DNA of 64,000 bases. Origin: Acinetobacter terrestris. Its GTDB lineage: Bacteria; Pseudomonadota; Gammaproteobacteria; Pseudomonadales; Moraxellaceae. The stretch lies in NCBI RefSeq assembly GCF_004331155.1, contig NZ_SJNZ01000014.1, positions 1-64,000 of the forward strand, written 5' to 3'. Positions 45,203 through 54,623 of this stretch are shown piece by piece. Each line of letters starts with the position of its first letter. Position 1 is the stretch's first letter. The notes under the pieces are model-generated. The model was not told the DNA's origin, made no database searches, and saw only the letters and a list, made by a program, of their open reading frames with translations. A program made the position numbers and the translations under genes.

Positions 45203-46771
45203 ATGACTCAGGTACAACTGCAACAGCTACAAAAACAACTTTGGAATATTGCCAATACTTTACGCGGAACCATGGGGGCAGATGAATTTCGCGATTACAT
45301 TCTGGGGTTTATTTTCTTTAAATATTTATCGGAAAAGTCAGTTAATTTTGCCAATGAGCTGTTAGATGGTGAAGATGTTGCATTCCTCGAGCTGGATGAG
45401 AACAATCCTGAGCATGTGCCTTATATCGAAGAAATCAAAAAGAATGCCATTGCCGAAGTCGGTTATGCGCTGACACCGAAACAGCTGTTTCATAGCTTGG
45501 CGCAGCGTGGTCGTCAGGGCGAGTTTATTCTGGATGATTTAACTGCGACTTTAAAATCGATTGAACAAAGTACTTTAGGCACCGACTCTGCCGATGACTT
45601 TGCCAACCTGTTTGAAGATCTGGATCTGAATTCGACCAAGCTCGGCAACAATGCCAGTGACCGCAATGAACTGGTGGCTAAAGTCCTCAGTCATTTAGAC
45701 GACATTGATTTTGATATTTCCAATACTGAAGCCGATGTACTGGGTGATGCTTACGAATACCTGATTGGTGAGTTTGCATCAGGCGCGGGCAAAAAAGCCG
45801 GTGAGTTCTATACCCCGCAAACGGTATCGACTTTACTGGCTAAAATTGTCACCCAAGGCAAAGAGCGTTTACGTTCAGTGTATGACCCAACCTGCGGTTC
45901 GGGTTCTTTGTTGCTGCGGGTAAAACGTGAAGTCAAAGATGTGGACATGATTTATGGTCAGGAGATGAACCGTACCACTTACAACTTGGCGCGCATGAAC
46001 ATGATTCTGCATGATGTACATTTTGCCAAGTTCGACATCAAGCAGGAAAACACTTTAACCCGTCCGCAGCATTTAGAGCACAAGTTTGATGCGGTGGTGG
46101 CCAATCCGCCATTTTCAGCTAACTGGTCAGCCGATCCGTTATTTTTACAGGATGAACGCTTTGCCGCTTATGGCAAACTTGCGCCAAGTTCCAAAGCCGA
46201 TATGGCCTTTGTGCAGCACATGCTGTATCAACTGGATGACAACGGTACTATGGCGGTGGTATTACCGCATGGCGTGTTATTCCGTGGTTCCAGTGAGGGC
46301 GTGATTCGTCAGTACTTGATGGAACAGTTGAATGTGGTGGATACCATTATTGGTTTGCCGGCCAATATTTTCTATGGCACCTCGATTCCGACCTGTATTC
46401 TGGTACTAAAGAAAAACCGTGAGCATACGGGCAATATTCTGTTTATTGATGCCAGTAACGGGTTTGAAAAACAAAAGAATCAAAACAAGTTATTGCCGGA
46501 GCATCTGGACAATATTATTGCGGCTTTTGAAAAGCGTCAGAATATTGAGAAATATGCCCATGTAGCAACTTTACAAGAACTCAAAGACAATGATTACAAC
46601 CTGAATATTCCGCGTTATGTCGATACTTTTGAAGCGGAAGCAGAAATTGATTTAGATATGATTGCCAAACAACTGCAAGATTTGGAACAAAACAGTCAAA
46701 AAACCGATGCCGTGATTGCAGATTTTTGCAAAGAGCTTGGGATTGCTTCCCCATTTGCGGAGGTAAAATAA
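45203..46771 (+). CDS. hsdM: Type I restriction-modification DNA methyltransferase HsdM
   Basis: About 522 residues from the ATG at 45203. The N-terminal HsdM bundle (WNIANTLRGTMGADEFRDYILGFIFFKYLSEK) precedes an N6-adenine methylase domain: motif I DPTCGSGSLLLRV (SAM binding), motif IV NPPFSAN (catalytic). It methylates adenine in the target set by HsdS. The stop overlaps the hsdS ATG by one base with GGAGG ahead. A short leader ORF (MNKQAKLLQY, 45148-45180) lies upstream. Confidence 0.95.
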   Translation: MTQVQLQQLQKQLWNIANTLRGTMGADEFRDYILGFIFFKYLSEKSVNFANELLDGEDVAFLELDENNPEHVPYIEEIKKNAIAEVGYALTPKQLFHSLAQRGRQGEFILDDLTATLKSIEQSTLGTDSADDFANLFEDLDLNSTKLGNNASDRNELVAKVLSHLDDIDFDISNTEADVLGDAYEYLIGEFASGAGKKAGEFYTPQTVSTLLAKIVTQGKERLRSVYDPTCGSGSLLLRVKREVKDVDMIYGQEMNRTTYNLARMNMILHDVHFAKFDIKQENTLTRPQHLEHKFDAVVANPPFSANWSADPLFLQDERFAAYGKLAPSSKADMAFVQHMLYQLDDNGTMAVVLPHGVLFRGSSEGVIRQYLMEQLNVVDTIIGLPANIFYGTSIPTCILVLKKNREHTGNILFIDASNGFEKQKNQNKLLPEHLDNIIAAFEKRQNIEKYAHVATLQELKDNDYNLNIPRYVDTFEAEAEIDLDMIAKQLQDLEQNSQKTDAVIADFCKELGIASPFAEVK

Positions 46772-47970
46772 TGACTGCGCCTAAGTTACGCTTTAAAGAA
46801 TTTGATGGGAATTGGACTAGATACAAGATTGCAGAAGCAACTGAATATGTAGTAGATGGAACACATTTTTCTCCTAAAACGACAGAAGGGGAGTTTAAAT
46901 ATATAACGTCAAAAAATATTAGAAATGACGGTTTAGACTTGACTAATATTTCCTACATCTCAAAAGATGAACATGAGACAATTTATAAAAGATGTAAAGT
47001 TCAGCTAGGCGATATTTTGCTTACAAAAGATGGAGCAAATACAGGGAATTGTTGCCTAAATACTTTAGATGAAGAGTTTTCACTTTTATCAAGTGTTGCA
47101 GTTTTAAGAGGAAAAAAAGATAGTTTTAATAATAATTTTATTTTGCAAATTCTACAAAGTGATTTAGGGCAAAATACTATTATTTCTTCAATGTCAGGAC
47201 AAGCAATTACTCGTATTACTTTAGCTAAATTGAAGGATTATTCTTTTTTCTTCCCCGAACTTACAGAACAAACCCAAATTACTTCTTTTCTTTCAGCAGT
47301 AGATGAAAAGATTAGTCAACTGATGCAAAAACATCAGCTGCTTAGCCAATATAAACAGGGCATGATGCAAAAGCTGTTTAGCCAGCAGATTCGTTTTAAA
47401 GCGGATGATGGGAGTGAGTTTGAGGAGTGGGAGAATAAAATTTTAGATAATGTAATTAAATTTTATAATGGGAAGGGGCATGAAAATAATGTTGATTTTA
47501 ATGGTGAATTTATATTAATTAATTCAAAATTCGTTTCAACAGATATGAAGGTATTTAAAAAAGTAATTGCATGTAATCAAAAGGTTTTTGATGATTGTTT
47601 AGTTATGGTTATGAGTGATGTGCCAAATGGTAAAGCCATAGCTAAAGTTTTACATATAGAAGATGGTAGTAAATATGCACTTAATCAGCGTATTGGTATG
47701 TTTGTTTTTAATAAATTAAATCATTCTAAATTTTTTCAATATCAGCTTAATCGTCACAAGTATTATTTAGCCTTTGATAGTGGTGTTGGGCAAACAAACC
47801 TAAAAAAAGAAGAAGTTCTTTCATGCCCGATTCATGTTCCTTGCCTAGAAGAACAAACCAAAATCGCTAATTTCCTCTTTGCCATCGACCAAAAAGTTGA
47901 AGTGGTTGTACAGCAAATTGAACAGGCCAAAACTTGGAAAAAAGGCTTGTTACAGCAGATGTTTATATAG
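46771..47970 (+). CDS. hsdS: Type I restriction-modification specificity subunit HsdS
   Basis: The 399-residue protein starts at 46771 (MTAPKLRFKEFDGNW). It has two target-recognition domains (about residues 1-180 and 205-380), each ending in a coiled-coil conserved region (LTEQTQITSFLSAVDEKISQLMQKHQLLSQYKQGMMQKLF; LEEQTKIANFLFAIDQKVEVVVQQIEQAKTWKKGLLQQMF). The TRDs are lower in GC than the adjacent hsdM and hsdR, a common sign of TRD exchange. It defines a bipartite target sequence. Confidence 0.95.
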   Translation: MTAPKLRFKEFDGNWTRYKIAEATEYVVDGTHFSPKTTEGEFKYITSKNIRNDGLDLTNISYISKDEHETIYKRCKVQLGDILLTKDGANTGNCCLNTLDEEFSLLSSVAVLRGKKDSFNNNFILQILQSDLGQNTIISSMSGQAITRITLAKLKDYSFFFPELTEQTQITSFLSAVDEKISQLMQKHQLLSQYKQGMMQKLFSQQIRFKADDGSEFEEWENKILDNVIKFYNGKGHENNVDFNGEFILINSKFVSTDMKVFKKVIACNQKVFDDCLVMVMSDVPNGKAIAKVLHIEDGSKYALNQRIGMFVFNKLNHSKFFQYQLNRHKYYLAFDSGVGQTNLKKEEVLSCPIHVPCLEEQTKIANFLFAIDQKVEVVVQQIEQAKTWKKGLLQQMFI

Positions 47971-47978
47971 GTTTTGTT

Positions 47979-48641
47979 ATGAAAAAATCCAGAGAACTTA
48001 TAGCACTACATTCATCTAAACATAAATGGTTGCAAGATTTAGAAAGATTATTAAATCAAATTGATCAACAAACTAATCAGTGTGGAGATACGCTGATTGA
48101 ATGTAGTAAATCATTTATAGAAGCGATAGCTAAAAATATTATTTTAAAACTTAGACCGTATGAAAACGCCAAGGATATTAATTTATTGGATTTAGGGCGC
48201 TTGTTTAAAAAAGCTAAGGAGTGCATTTACGAACATTCAGCAATTGAAAATGTAATGCCAAAAAGCGACATAGAAAATTATTTTTCAGCACTTAATCAAT
48301 GGATACGTTTTCTGGGGGAGATGAGAAATAATGTTGGTGAGATATCTCACGGCAAAATTCTTCCAAAGAGTTATTCAGTTGGAGTGGAATTAGCTCAGAT
48401 TATTGCACAAACAACAGATCGATTATCATATATATTGCTTCTTTTTCTGCTTAAAATTGATCTCTCTTACACACAAAGCTACCGTTACGAGGACTATCTT
48501 GAATTCAATGATTTTCTTGATGAGCAATTTGAATTGCCTAGTGGTTTAAGTTATAGCAAGGCATTGTTTGAGCAAGATTATGATGCGTACTCAGAAGAGT
48601 TAGATAATTATCTTGATGCGCAAGGTATCGAAGTTGCTTAA
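47979..48641 (+). CDS. Abortive-infection C-terminal-like (HEPN-like) protein inside the hsd operon
   Basis: A 220-residue protein, start at 47979, nine bases after the hsdS stop. The N-terminal half is helical (LQDLERLLNQIDQQTNQCGDTLIECSKSFIEAIAKNII). The second half has FLGEMRNNVGEISHGKILPKSYSVGVELAQIIAQTTDRLSYILLLFLL, matching the RN-x-x-G-x-x-SHG core of Abi_C proteins (proposed HEPN relatives). An acidic tail rich in Asp, Glu and Tyr follows. By position it resembles effectors such as PrrC embedded in type I R-M loci. RNase activity is unproven. Confidence 0.7.
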   Translation: MKKSRELIALHSSKHKWLQDLERLLNQIDQQTNQCGDTLIECSKSFIEAIAKNIILKLRPYENAKDINLLDLGRLFKKAKECIYEHSAIENVMPKSDIENYFSALNQWIRFLGEMRNNVGEISHGKILPKSYSVGVELAQIIAQTTDRLSYILLLFLLKIDLSYTQSYRYEDYLEFNDFLDEQFELPSGLSYSKALFEQDYDAYSEELDNYLDAQGIEVA

Positions 48642-48698
48642 ATTTTTATTATAGATAATCAAGATTGACGTGAATAATTTAAAAGATTAGAGGGTGAA

Positions 48699-51575
48699 AT
48701 GACAGTACAAAGCGAATATCAACTTGAAAATGAACTGATTGGCCAGCTGAAACAATTAGGTTACGCCTCAGTGACGCTCAAGGATGAAGGCCAGCTACTG
48801 TCAAACCTGAAAACGCAGATTGAACGTGCCAATGCTTTGCAACCATTATCGCAAGATGAATGGAAACAGGTGATCAGTCATTTAAATTCTGGCACAGTGT
48901 TTGAACGTGCCAAAAATCTGCGTGACCGCTTTCCTGTGAAGTTTGATGATGGTTCCAGTCGACATATCGACTTTCTGTTCAATGATGCTTCAAAAAATAT
49001 CTATCAAGTGACCAATCAAATTACCATTGATCATCGCGATCATAATGGCCGTACCAGCCGCTTTGACGTGACTTTGTTGGTCAATGGTCTTCCTTTGGTT
49101 CAAATTGAACTGAAAAAGCGCGGTATGGAAATTGCCGAAGCCTTTAATCAAACTTTGCGTTATACCCGTGAAGCCTATTGGGCAGGGCAGGGCTTATTCA
49201 GTTTTATTCAGCTGTTTGTGATCAGTAATGGCGCCAATACCCGTTACTATTCAAACGGTACCAAACATATCGACTTTGCCTTTCCGTGGGCAGGGATCGA
49301 CAATAAAACCATCAATGAAGTGGTCAAGTTCACTGAGGTGTTTCTGACCCCGGCACATATCACCGATATGATCAGCCAATATATGGTAATGCATGAAACG
49401 TCTAAAGAATTGATGGTGCTGCGACCTTACCAAATCTATGCGGTACAGAAGATTGTGCAGCAGGTGCAAACTTCAAATCGAAATGGCTATATCTGGCATA
49501 CCACAGGCTCGGGTAAAACCCTGACCTCATTTAAAGCCAGCCAGATCATCATGAAAATGCCGGATGTGGAAAAGGTGTTATTTGTCGTGGATCGCAATGA
49601 TCTGGATACGCAAACTTCCAGAGAATTTAACGCCTTTAAAGCCGACAGTGTGGACAGTACCGATAGCACGCATACCTTGGTCAAACAGCTCGATCAACGG
49701 CATGACAAGCTGATTGTCACCACCTTGCAAAAGCTCAATCGCGCGATCAGCAGCGACCGCTATCTGGAATATATTGATTATCTGAAAGACCAGAAAGTGG
49801 TATTTATCTTTGACGAATGCCATCGTAGCCAGTTTGGCGATACCCATCAAAACATCAAGAAGTTCTTTAGCAACGCCCAGATGTTTGGTTTTACCGGAAC
49901 CCCGATCTTTGCAGAAAATAGCCAGTCCAAAGCCGGTTTAAAGCTCACGACAGATCATCTGTTTAATCAGTGCCTGCATCAGTATGTGATTGTCGATGCC
50001 ATTCGGGATCGCAACGTGCTGCAGTTCCAGATTGACTATCGCGGAAAATACAGCAGTAAAGGTATGCAGACTAATGAGTCGTATGATGAAGATGTCGAAG
50101 GGATTGATACCCAAGAGCTGTATGATAATCCGCAACGTCTGGAAATGATTGCCCGCTATATTGTCGACACCCATCCGACCAAAACCCGCAATGGTGAATT
50201 TACCGCGATGTTTTGCGTCAGTTCCGTGGCTACGCTGACCCAATACTACGAGATGTTTGAAAAGGTTCAAGCCGCCAAACAAATTGAAGATGAAGCACAA
50301 GGCCGATTATTCAAACCGCTGACGATTGCCACCATTTTCTCTTATGGCGCCAATGAAGCGGTCAATAGCGATGCTCAGAATGGGCTGATTGAAGAAGAAG
50401 CCGCCGATGTACCCACCCAGATTAATCAGTCCAATCGCGATAAACTCGATCGTTATATTGCCAACTATAATGTCCAGTTTGGCACCAACTACAATTCAGG
50501 TGATGGCTTTTACGCCTACTACCGCGATATTGCAGAGCGGGTAAAAAAGAAGCAGATCGATATTTTAATGGTGGTCAATATGTTCCTGACCGGATTTGAT
50601 TCCAAGCCACTGAATACGCTGTATGTCGATAAAAACCTGAAATATCATGGTTTGATTCAGGCTTTTTCACGCACTAACCGGGTTTATAATGACAAGAAAC
50701 CTTTCGGCAACATCATCTGCTTCCGTAATTTGAAACGGGCGACCGATGAAGCACTGGCGCTGTTCTCGAATAAGGAGAGTAGACAGATCGTACTGGTGCC
50801 AAGTTTTGAAGACATCAAAAAAGACTATGAAAATGCAGTCGCAAAGCTCTTGGCGATTAGTCCTGACTATCAGGCCGTCGATGCACTCTTGACCGAAGAG
50901 GATCAACTGGCATTTATCAAGGCTTTCCGTGAAGTGATGCGTTATAACGCGCAGTTACAAACCTTTGTGGAATATGATCAGGATCAAACCAAGCTCGATA
51001 AACAGCACTTTGCTAACTTTGCTTCTAAATATGCAGACTTGTGCCGTGATCTGCGCAAGACCACCACCAGAGAAAAAGTATCGGTACTGGATGATGTCGA
51101 TTTCCAGCTGGACTTGCTGCACAGCGACCGGATCAATGTCGGTTATATCCTCAACCTGTTGCAACTGGCGATTGATGCAGGGGATGATGAGAAACGTAAG
51201 AAATACGAAGCACAGGTCTATGACCTGCTGGGTAATGACGTGAGCCTGAATGACAAGCAGGAACTGATCAAGAAGTTCATTAATGAAAACCTGCCCAAAA
51301 TGATCAATGGTCAAAGTGTGCAAACCGCTTTTGCAGCATTCTGGGATTTCGAAAAAGAACAGGCCTATCAACACATCTGTGAAGCAGAAAACCTCAAGCC
51401 TGAAGTGATGAAACAAGTACTGGATCATTACCAGTTCACCAAACGTTTGCCACGTAAGGAAGAACTGAAAGATTTGCCGAACTATAAGGTGAAGCTGTTT
51501 GAACGGGATAATGTATTTTCAAATCTGCTGGTGAAGACACGGCAGTTTATTGAGAAATTTTATGTCGGGATATAG
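48699..51575 (+). CDS. hsdR: Type I restriction endonuclease HsdR
   Basis: This 958-residue motor has an N-terminal PD-(D/E)xK nuclease (FDVTLLVNGLPLVQIELKKRG, with D...ELK), a DEAD-like translocase (HTTGSGKTLTSFKAS Walker A; FIFDECHRSQFG Walker B; FTGTPIF) and a second helicase domain (LMVVNMFLTGFDSKPLNTLYVDKNLKYHGLIQAFSRTNRVY). The C-terminal helical region binds HsdM. All motifs are intact, so the system should restrict unmethylated DNA. Confidence 0.95.
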   Translation: MTVQSEYQLENELIGQLKQLGYASVTLKDEGQLLSNLKTQIERANALQPLSQDEWKQVISHLNSGTVFERAKNLRDRFPVKFDDGSSRHIDFLFNDASKNIYQVTNQITIDHRDHNGRTSRFDVTLLVNGLPLVQIELKKRGMEIAEAFNQTLRYTREAYWAGQGLFSFIQLFVISNGANTRYYSNGTKHIDFAFPWAGIDNKTINEVVKFTEVFLTPAHITDMISQYMVMHETSKELMVLRPYQIYAVQKIVQQVQTSNRNGYIWHTTGSGKTLTSFKASQIIMKMPDVEKVLFVVDRNDLDTQTSREFNAFKADSVDSTDSTHTLVKQLDQRHDKLIVTTLQKLNRAISSDRYLEYIDYLKDQKVVFIFDECHRSQFGDTHQNIKKFFSNAQMFGFTGTPIFAENSQSKAGLKLTTDHLFNQCLHQYVIVDAIRDRNVLQFQIDYRGKYSSKGMQTNESYDEDVEGIDTQELYDNPQRLEMIARYIVDTHPTKTRNGEFTAMFCVSSVATLTQYYEMFEKVQAAKQIEDEAQGRLFKPLTIATIFSYGANEAVNSDAQNGLIEEEAADVPTQINQSNRDKLDRYIANYNVQFGTNYNSGDGFYAYYRDIAERVKKKQIDILMVVNMFLTGFDSKPLNTLYVDKNLKYHGLIQAFSRTNRVYNDKKPFGNIICFRNLKRATDEALALFSNKESRQIVLVPSFEDIKKDYENAVAKLLAISPDYQAVDALLTEEDQLAFIKAFREVMRYNAQLQTFVEYDQDQTKLDKQHFANFASKYADLCRDLRKTTTREKVSVLDDVDFQLDLLHSDRINVGYILNLLQLAIDAGDDEKRKKYEAQVYDLLGNDVSLNDKQELIKKFINENLPKMINGQSVQTAFAAFWDFEKEQAYQHICEAENLKPEVMKQVLDHYQFTKRLPRKEELKDLPNYKVKLFERDNVFSNLLVKTRQFIEKFYVGI

Positions 51576-51679
51576 ATTATAAAAGACTTTCAGAAATCGT
51601 CATTCTGGTCATAGCCTCTCAATTTATTCACTTCAAATGGCTGATCACGTTTAAAATGAGATCAGCCATGGGTTATGGA

Positions 51680-52357
51680 TTAATTTAACAGTTTAAGTAG
51701 TGCGTGGGCTGTTGCCTCAGAAGAAGCTGGATTTTGTCCAGTGACGAGCAATCCATCAACCTCAACATGCACTTGCCAATCATCCACTTTGGAATAACTC
51801 CCCCCATTTTCCTTAAGCACATCTTCTACCAGAAAAGGCACGATTTCAGTCAGACCCACTGCAGCTTCCTCGCTATTGCTAAAACCTGTGACTGACTTAC
51901 CTGCAACTAACGGTTTACTCTGTTCCGTTTTAACGTGACGAAGCACCCCAGGCGCATGGCATACAGCGGCAACAGGTTTACCGATCTGAATAGCTTGTTC
52001 GATCAGGGCAATTGAATCTGTATCTTCTGCTAAATCCCATAAGGGTCCATGACCGCCTGGATAAAACACGGCATCAAAATCGTTAATAGACACTTCGCTC
52101 AGCTTTTGGGTATGCGCAAGTGCTTGCATGGCAGAGGAATCTGCCTCAAAACGATGCGTTGTTTCAGTTTGGGAATCGGGCTCGTTGCTTTTAGGATCTA
52201 GCGGCGGCTGACCCCCTTTGGGAGAGGCTAATGTCACTTCTGCACCCGCATCGATAAAGGCATAATAAGGTGCTGCAAGCTCTTCAAGCCAGAAGCCGGT
52301 CTTCTTGCCTGTATTGCCAAGTTGGTCATGTGATGTAAGAACGACAAGAATTTTCAT
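51680..52357 (-). CDS. DJ-1/PfpI family protein (type 1 glutamine-amidotransferase-like)
   Basis: The 225-residue protein has FYPGGHGPLWDLAE, AAVCHAPGVLRHV (nucleophilic Cys in the elbow) and EELAAPYYAFIDAGAEVTLASPKGG. This belongs to the HSP31/glyoxalase-III-like branch of the DJ-1 superfamily; members remove methylglyoxal adducts or act as chaperones. Convergent with hsdR. Which activity it has cannot be decided from sequence. Confidence 0.88.
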   Translation of the reverse strand: MKILVVLTSHDQLGNTGKKTGFWLEELAAPYYAFIDAGAEVTLASPKGGQPPLDPKSNEPDSQTETTHRFEADSSAMQALAHTQKLSEVSINDFDAVFYPGGHGPLWDLAEDTDSIALIEQAIQIGKPVAAVCHAPGVLRHVKTEQSKPLVAGKSVTGFSNSEEAAVGLTEIVPFLVEDVLKENGGSYSKVDDWQVHVEVDGLLVTGQNPASSEATAHALLKLLN

Positions 52358-52677
52358 ATTGTTTACCTAATGGTTGTACTTTTGGGTTTTTGATGTGCGG
52401 TTATTTGGTAAAGTAATACCCTTTATTAGACTACGTTCATAAATCAAAAAAATATGATCTTTTTGGTAATAATCTGTACCGTAAATTTTAAAATATTCAT
52501 GCATAACTTATGCATGAAAGATATCGATATAAAAAGCTTTTCGCTACCAGTTCAGGAGGCCACTTAAACAAACTTTAAATCCGATTGCTGCAGGAGCCTG
52601 TGTACTTACAGATAAAGATTAGGCTTTGTATCCAAAAAGTCTATTGTCATTAAAAGCAAAGGGACGCTGCAAACGGT
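52358..52677. other. No recognised gene
   Basis: It probably contains the promoter of the DJ-1/PfpI gene; the rest is AT-rich with many stops. Confidence 0.4.
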
Positions 52678-52923
52678 TGGTTAAGCCCAGAAGCCTTTGA
52701 ACAAAAATATTTCAAGAATTTAGAGGGATCAACTGTCCACAATACTGTCTAGGATCAGTTCTACAATACAGAACAAGATCGACTTTTCCTCGAAAATTTT
52801 AGAAATATGGGGAGCTCTTTATTTGGCAAGCAAGTATGGCATTTAAGAGGTTATAATCCCGAGGAGAAAGAATTTGAAAAAATAAAAATAGATCACAATC
52901 TCAATGGTTTGAATAAGTATTAA
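52678..52923 (+). pseudogene. Decayed ORF with an internal stop
   Basis: A frame of 82 codons reads WLSPEAFEQKYFKNLEGSTV, then TAG, then DQFYNTEQDRLFLENFRNMG to a stop after LNGLNKY. The first ten residues resemble the tail of IS3-type transposases (LSP-x-x-FE), the remainder is unknown. It might be a fusion of an IS end with a lost gene. Confidence 0.4.
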
Positions 52924-53261
52924 TATTTCGAGCTAACATTCAAATTTATCTATAAGCAAAAGACTATTCATTTTCAGGATTTTAGATCATATATGCATCT
53001 TTGGATGATCATGCATCCTGGCTTTTCGAATAAAAAATAGCCTAAGTGTGTTATCCAAAATTTTAAGCTAGGGTCTTTTTGACTAGTCTTCAGGGTGTAT
53101 TTTCAATCCTGAAAAACAATCGAGTAATTCAATAGCCATTGTTGATAGTTGGTAGAAGGAGGAATACCTATCCTTGAATGCTTCATGTTTAAATTTGTGA
53201 GAAAAAATACAAATATTTTATGAATTTTTGAAAGCTCAGTTGACCAAATAAAAGAATTTTA

Positions 53262-53297
53262 ATATATGTATTTGCATATATATGGAAATACATATAT
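53262..53297. promoter_or_regulatory. Palindromic operator before the ars genes
   Basis: Twelve-base arms ATATATGTATTT (53262-53273) and AAATACATATAT (53286-53297), 37 bases before the arsC ATG. Position and symmetry fit an ArsR operator. Confidence 0.6.
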
Positions 53298-53333
53298 AAA
53301 TATCTCTAAGTTTTTAACAGCAGAGTCAGCAAA

Positions 53334-53762
53334 ATGACCTCTAACGTCAAGATTTACCACAATCCTGAGTGTGGTACGTCCAGGAATACCTTGGCTTTAA
53401 TCCAAAATGCAGGAATTGAGCCTACAGTTGTTCACTATTTACAAATGCCGCCATCGCAAGATGAGCTACGCCGCATGATTCAAGAGGCAAATCTTACAGT
53501 TAGACAAGCTATACGAAGCAATGTAGCACCGTATTCTGATTTAGGGCTTGATCAGGAAGATTGGTCTGATGAACAACTTATAGATTTCATGCTGCAGTAT
53601 CCGCTGTTAATTAACCGTCCTTTTGTAGTTACAGAATTGGGTACACGTCTGGCAAGACCCTCAGAAGTGGTACTAGATATTTTACCTTTCCCACAAAAAG
53701 GTGCTTTTAGCAAAGAAGATGGTGAAAAAATAGTAGATGAAAATGGACAAAGATTGAAATAA
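53334..53762 (+). CDS. arsC: Arsenate reductase, glutaredoxin-coupled (ArsC, plasmid R773 type)
   Basis: A 142-residue thioredoxin-fold reductase with the catalytic Cys in HNPECGTSRNTL (Cys13) and the arginines that hold arsenate in LINRPFVVTELGTRLARP. It reduces As(V) to As(III) using glutathione and glutaredoxin. First gene of the island; a palindrome separates it from arsR. Confidence 0.95.
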   Translation: MTSNVKIYHNPECGTSRNTLALIQNAGIEPTVVHYLQMPPSQDELRRMIQEANLTVRQAIRSNVAPYSDLGLDQEDWSDEQLIDFMLQYPLLINRPFVVTELGTRLARPSEVVLDILPFPQKGAFSKEDGEKIVDENGQRLK

Positions 53763-53778
53763 AAAAATTGGTTAATAT

Positions 53779-53802
53779 ATGTGGATATTTATATATCCAC
53801 AT
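53779..53802. promoter_or_regulatory. Palindromic operator just before arsR
   Basis: ATGTGGATAT-TTAT-ATATCCACAT, perfect 10-4-10 dyad ending 18 bases before the arsR ATG at 53821. A likely second ArsR-binding site. Confidence 0.6.
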
Positions 53803-53820
53803 GAGCAGAGAGGTGCAGTG

Positions 53821-54141
53821 ATGCAACAAGTCAATTTCTTTAAATGTTTAGCGGACGAGACACGTCTGAACATTGTTGTCTTGGTGGCGAAGCATCAAGA
53901 GCTTTGTGTTTGTGACCTCACCGAAAAACTCCAACTGAGCCAGCCTAAAATTTCTCGCCATTTAGCTCTTTTACGTTCAGTCGGGCTACTAACCGATCGT
54001 CGTCAAGGGCAATGGGTGTATTACAGTATTAACCAAAAATTACCCGAGTGGTGTTTTGCAATTCTTGCAGAACTACAACCTACAGAAAGTCTGAATAAAT
54101 CACCTATACCTGATTCTTGTATTCAAATTCATTGTGAGTAA
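53821..54141 (+). CDS. arsR: ArsR, arsenite-responsive repressor
   Basis: The protein is 106 residues from the ATG at 53821 (MQQVNFFKCLADETRLNIV), preceded by GAGGTG; an in-frame ATG at 53779 lies inside the operator palindrome. The metal-binding helix ELCVCDLTEKLQLSQPKISRHLALLRSVGLL carries the Cys pair that binds As(III) and the DNA-recognition helix. It contrasts with the persulfide-type regulator at 3789, which has no such pair. Confidence 0.94.
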   Translation: MQQVNFFKCLADETRLNIVVLVAKHQELCVCDLTEKLQLSQPKISRHLALLRSVGLLTDRRQGQWVYYSINQKLPEWCFAILAELQPTESLNKSPIPDSCIQIHCE

Positions 54142-54144
54142 AAA

Positions 54145-54618
54145 ATGAAGTTTTTATTTCTTTGTACAGGCAATAGCTGCCGTAGCATCTTGTCAGAAGT
54201 TTTGTTTAATAGCCGTGCCCCGGAAGGTTGGAAAGCATATAGTGCTGGGAGTAAGCCTTCAGGACAAGTGCACCCGCTGACCATAGAAACCCTTGAAAAC
54301 TTAGGGTTATCTACCGAAGGTTTATGGAGTAAAACGATTGATGACTGTGAACAGTACCAACCTGATGTTGTGATCACGGTATGTGACTCTGCTGCTCAAG
54401 AAGCCTGTCCACTTTATTTGGGTGGTGCAATCAAGGCACATTGGGGATTGGCTGATCCTTCACACCTAGAAGTGAATAAAGAAGAAAAAATGAAAGCCTT
54501 TATGAGCACTGTTGAACATATCAATAAACGCTTAGATGCTTTATTTGCCCTCGATGTAAATAAACTCTCTCGTCCTGAACTCATTGCTGAAATCAATAAA
54601 ATTTCGAATGTCGAGTAA
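54145..54618 (+). CDS. Arsenate reductase, low-molecular-weight phosphatase type (thioredoxin-coupled)
   Basis: The 157-residue protein has the CX5R loop [14 protein letters not shown] plus a second Cys pair in [11 protein letters not shown], the three-cysteine arrangement of S. aureus-type ArsC. It is a second, unrelated arsenate reductase in the same operon, 4 bases after arsR. Both enzymes do the same reaction with different electron donors. Confidence 0.92.
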   Translation: MKFLFLCTGNSCRSILSEVLFNSRAPEGWKAYSAGSKPSGQVHPLTIETLENLGLSTEGLWSKTIDDCEQYQPDVVITVCDSAAQEACPLYLGGAIKAHWGLADPSHLEVNKEEKMKAFMSTVEHINKRLDALFALDVNKLSRPELIAEINKISNVE

Positions 54619-54623
54619 GAGAT

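Noticed and set aside
47979..48641. Canonical HEPN Rx4-6H motif in the hsd-embedded gene
   Set aside because: Seven residues separate Arg and His in RNNVGEISH, so the strict motif is not met. Only the looser Abi_C core is claimed.
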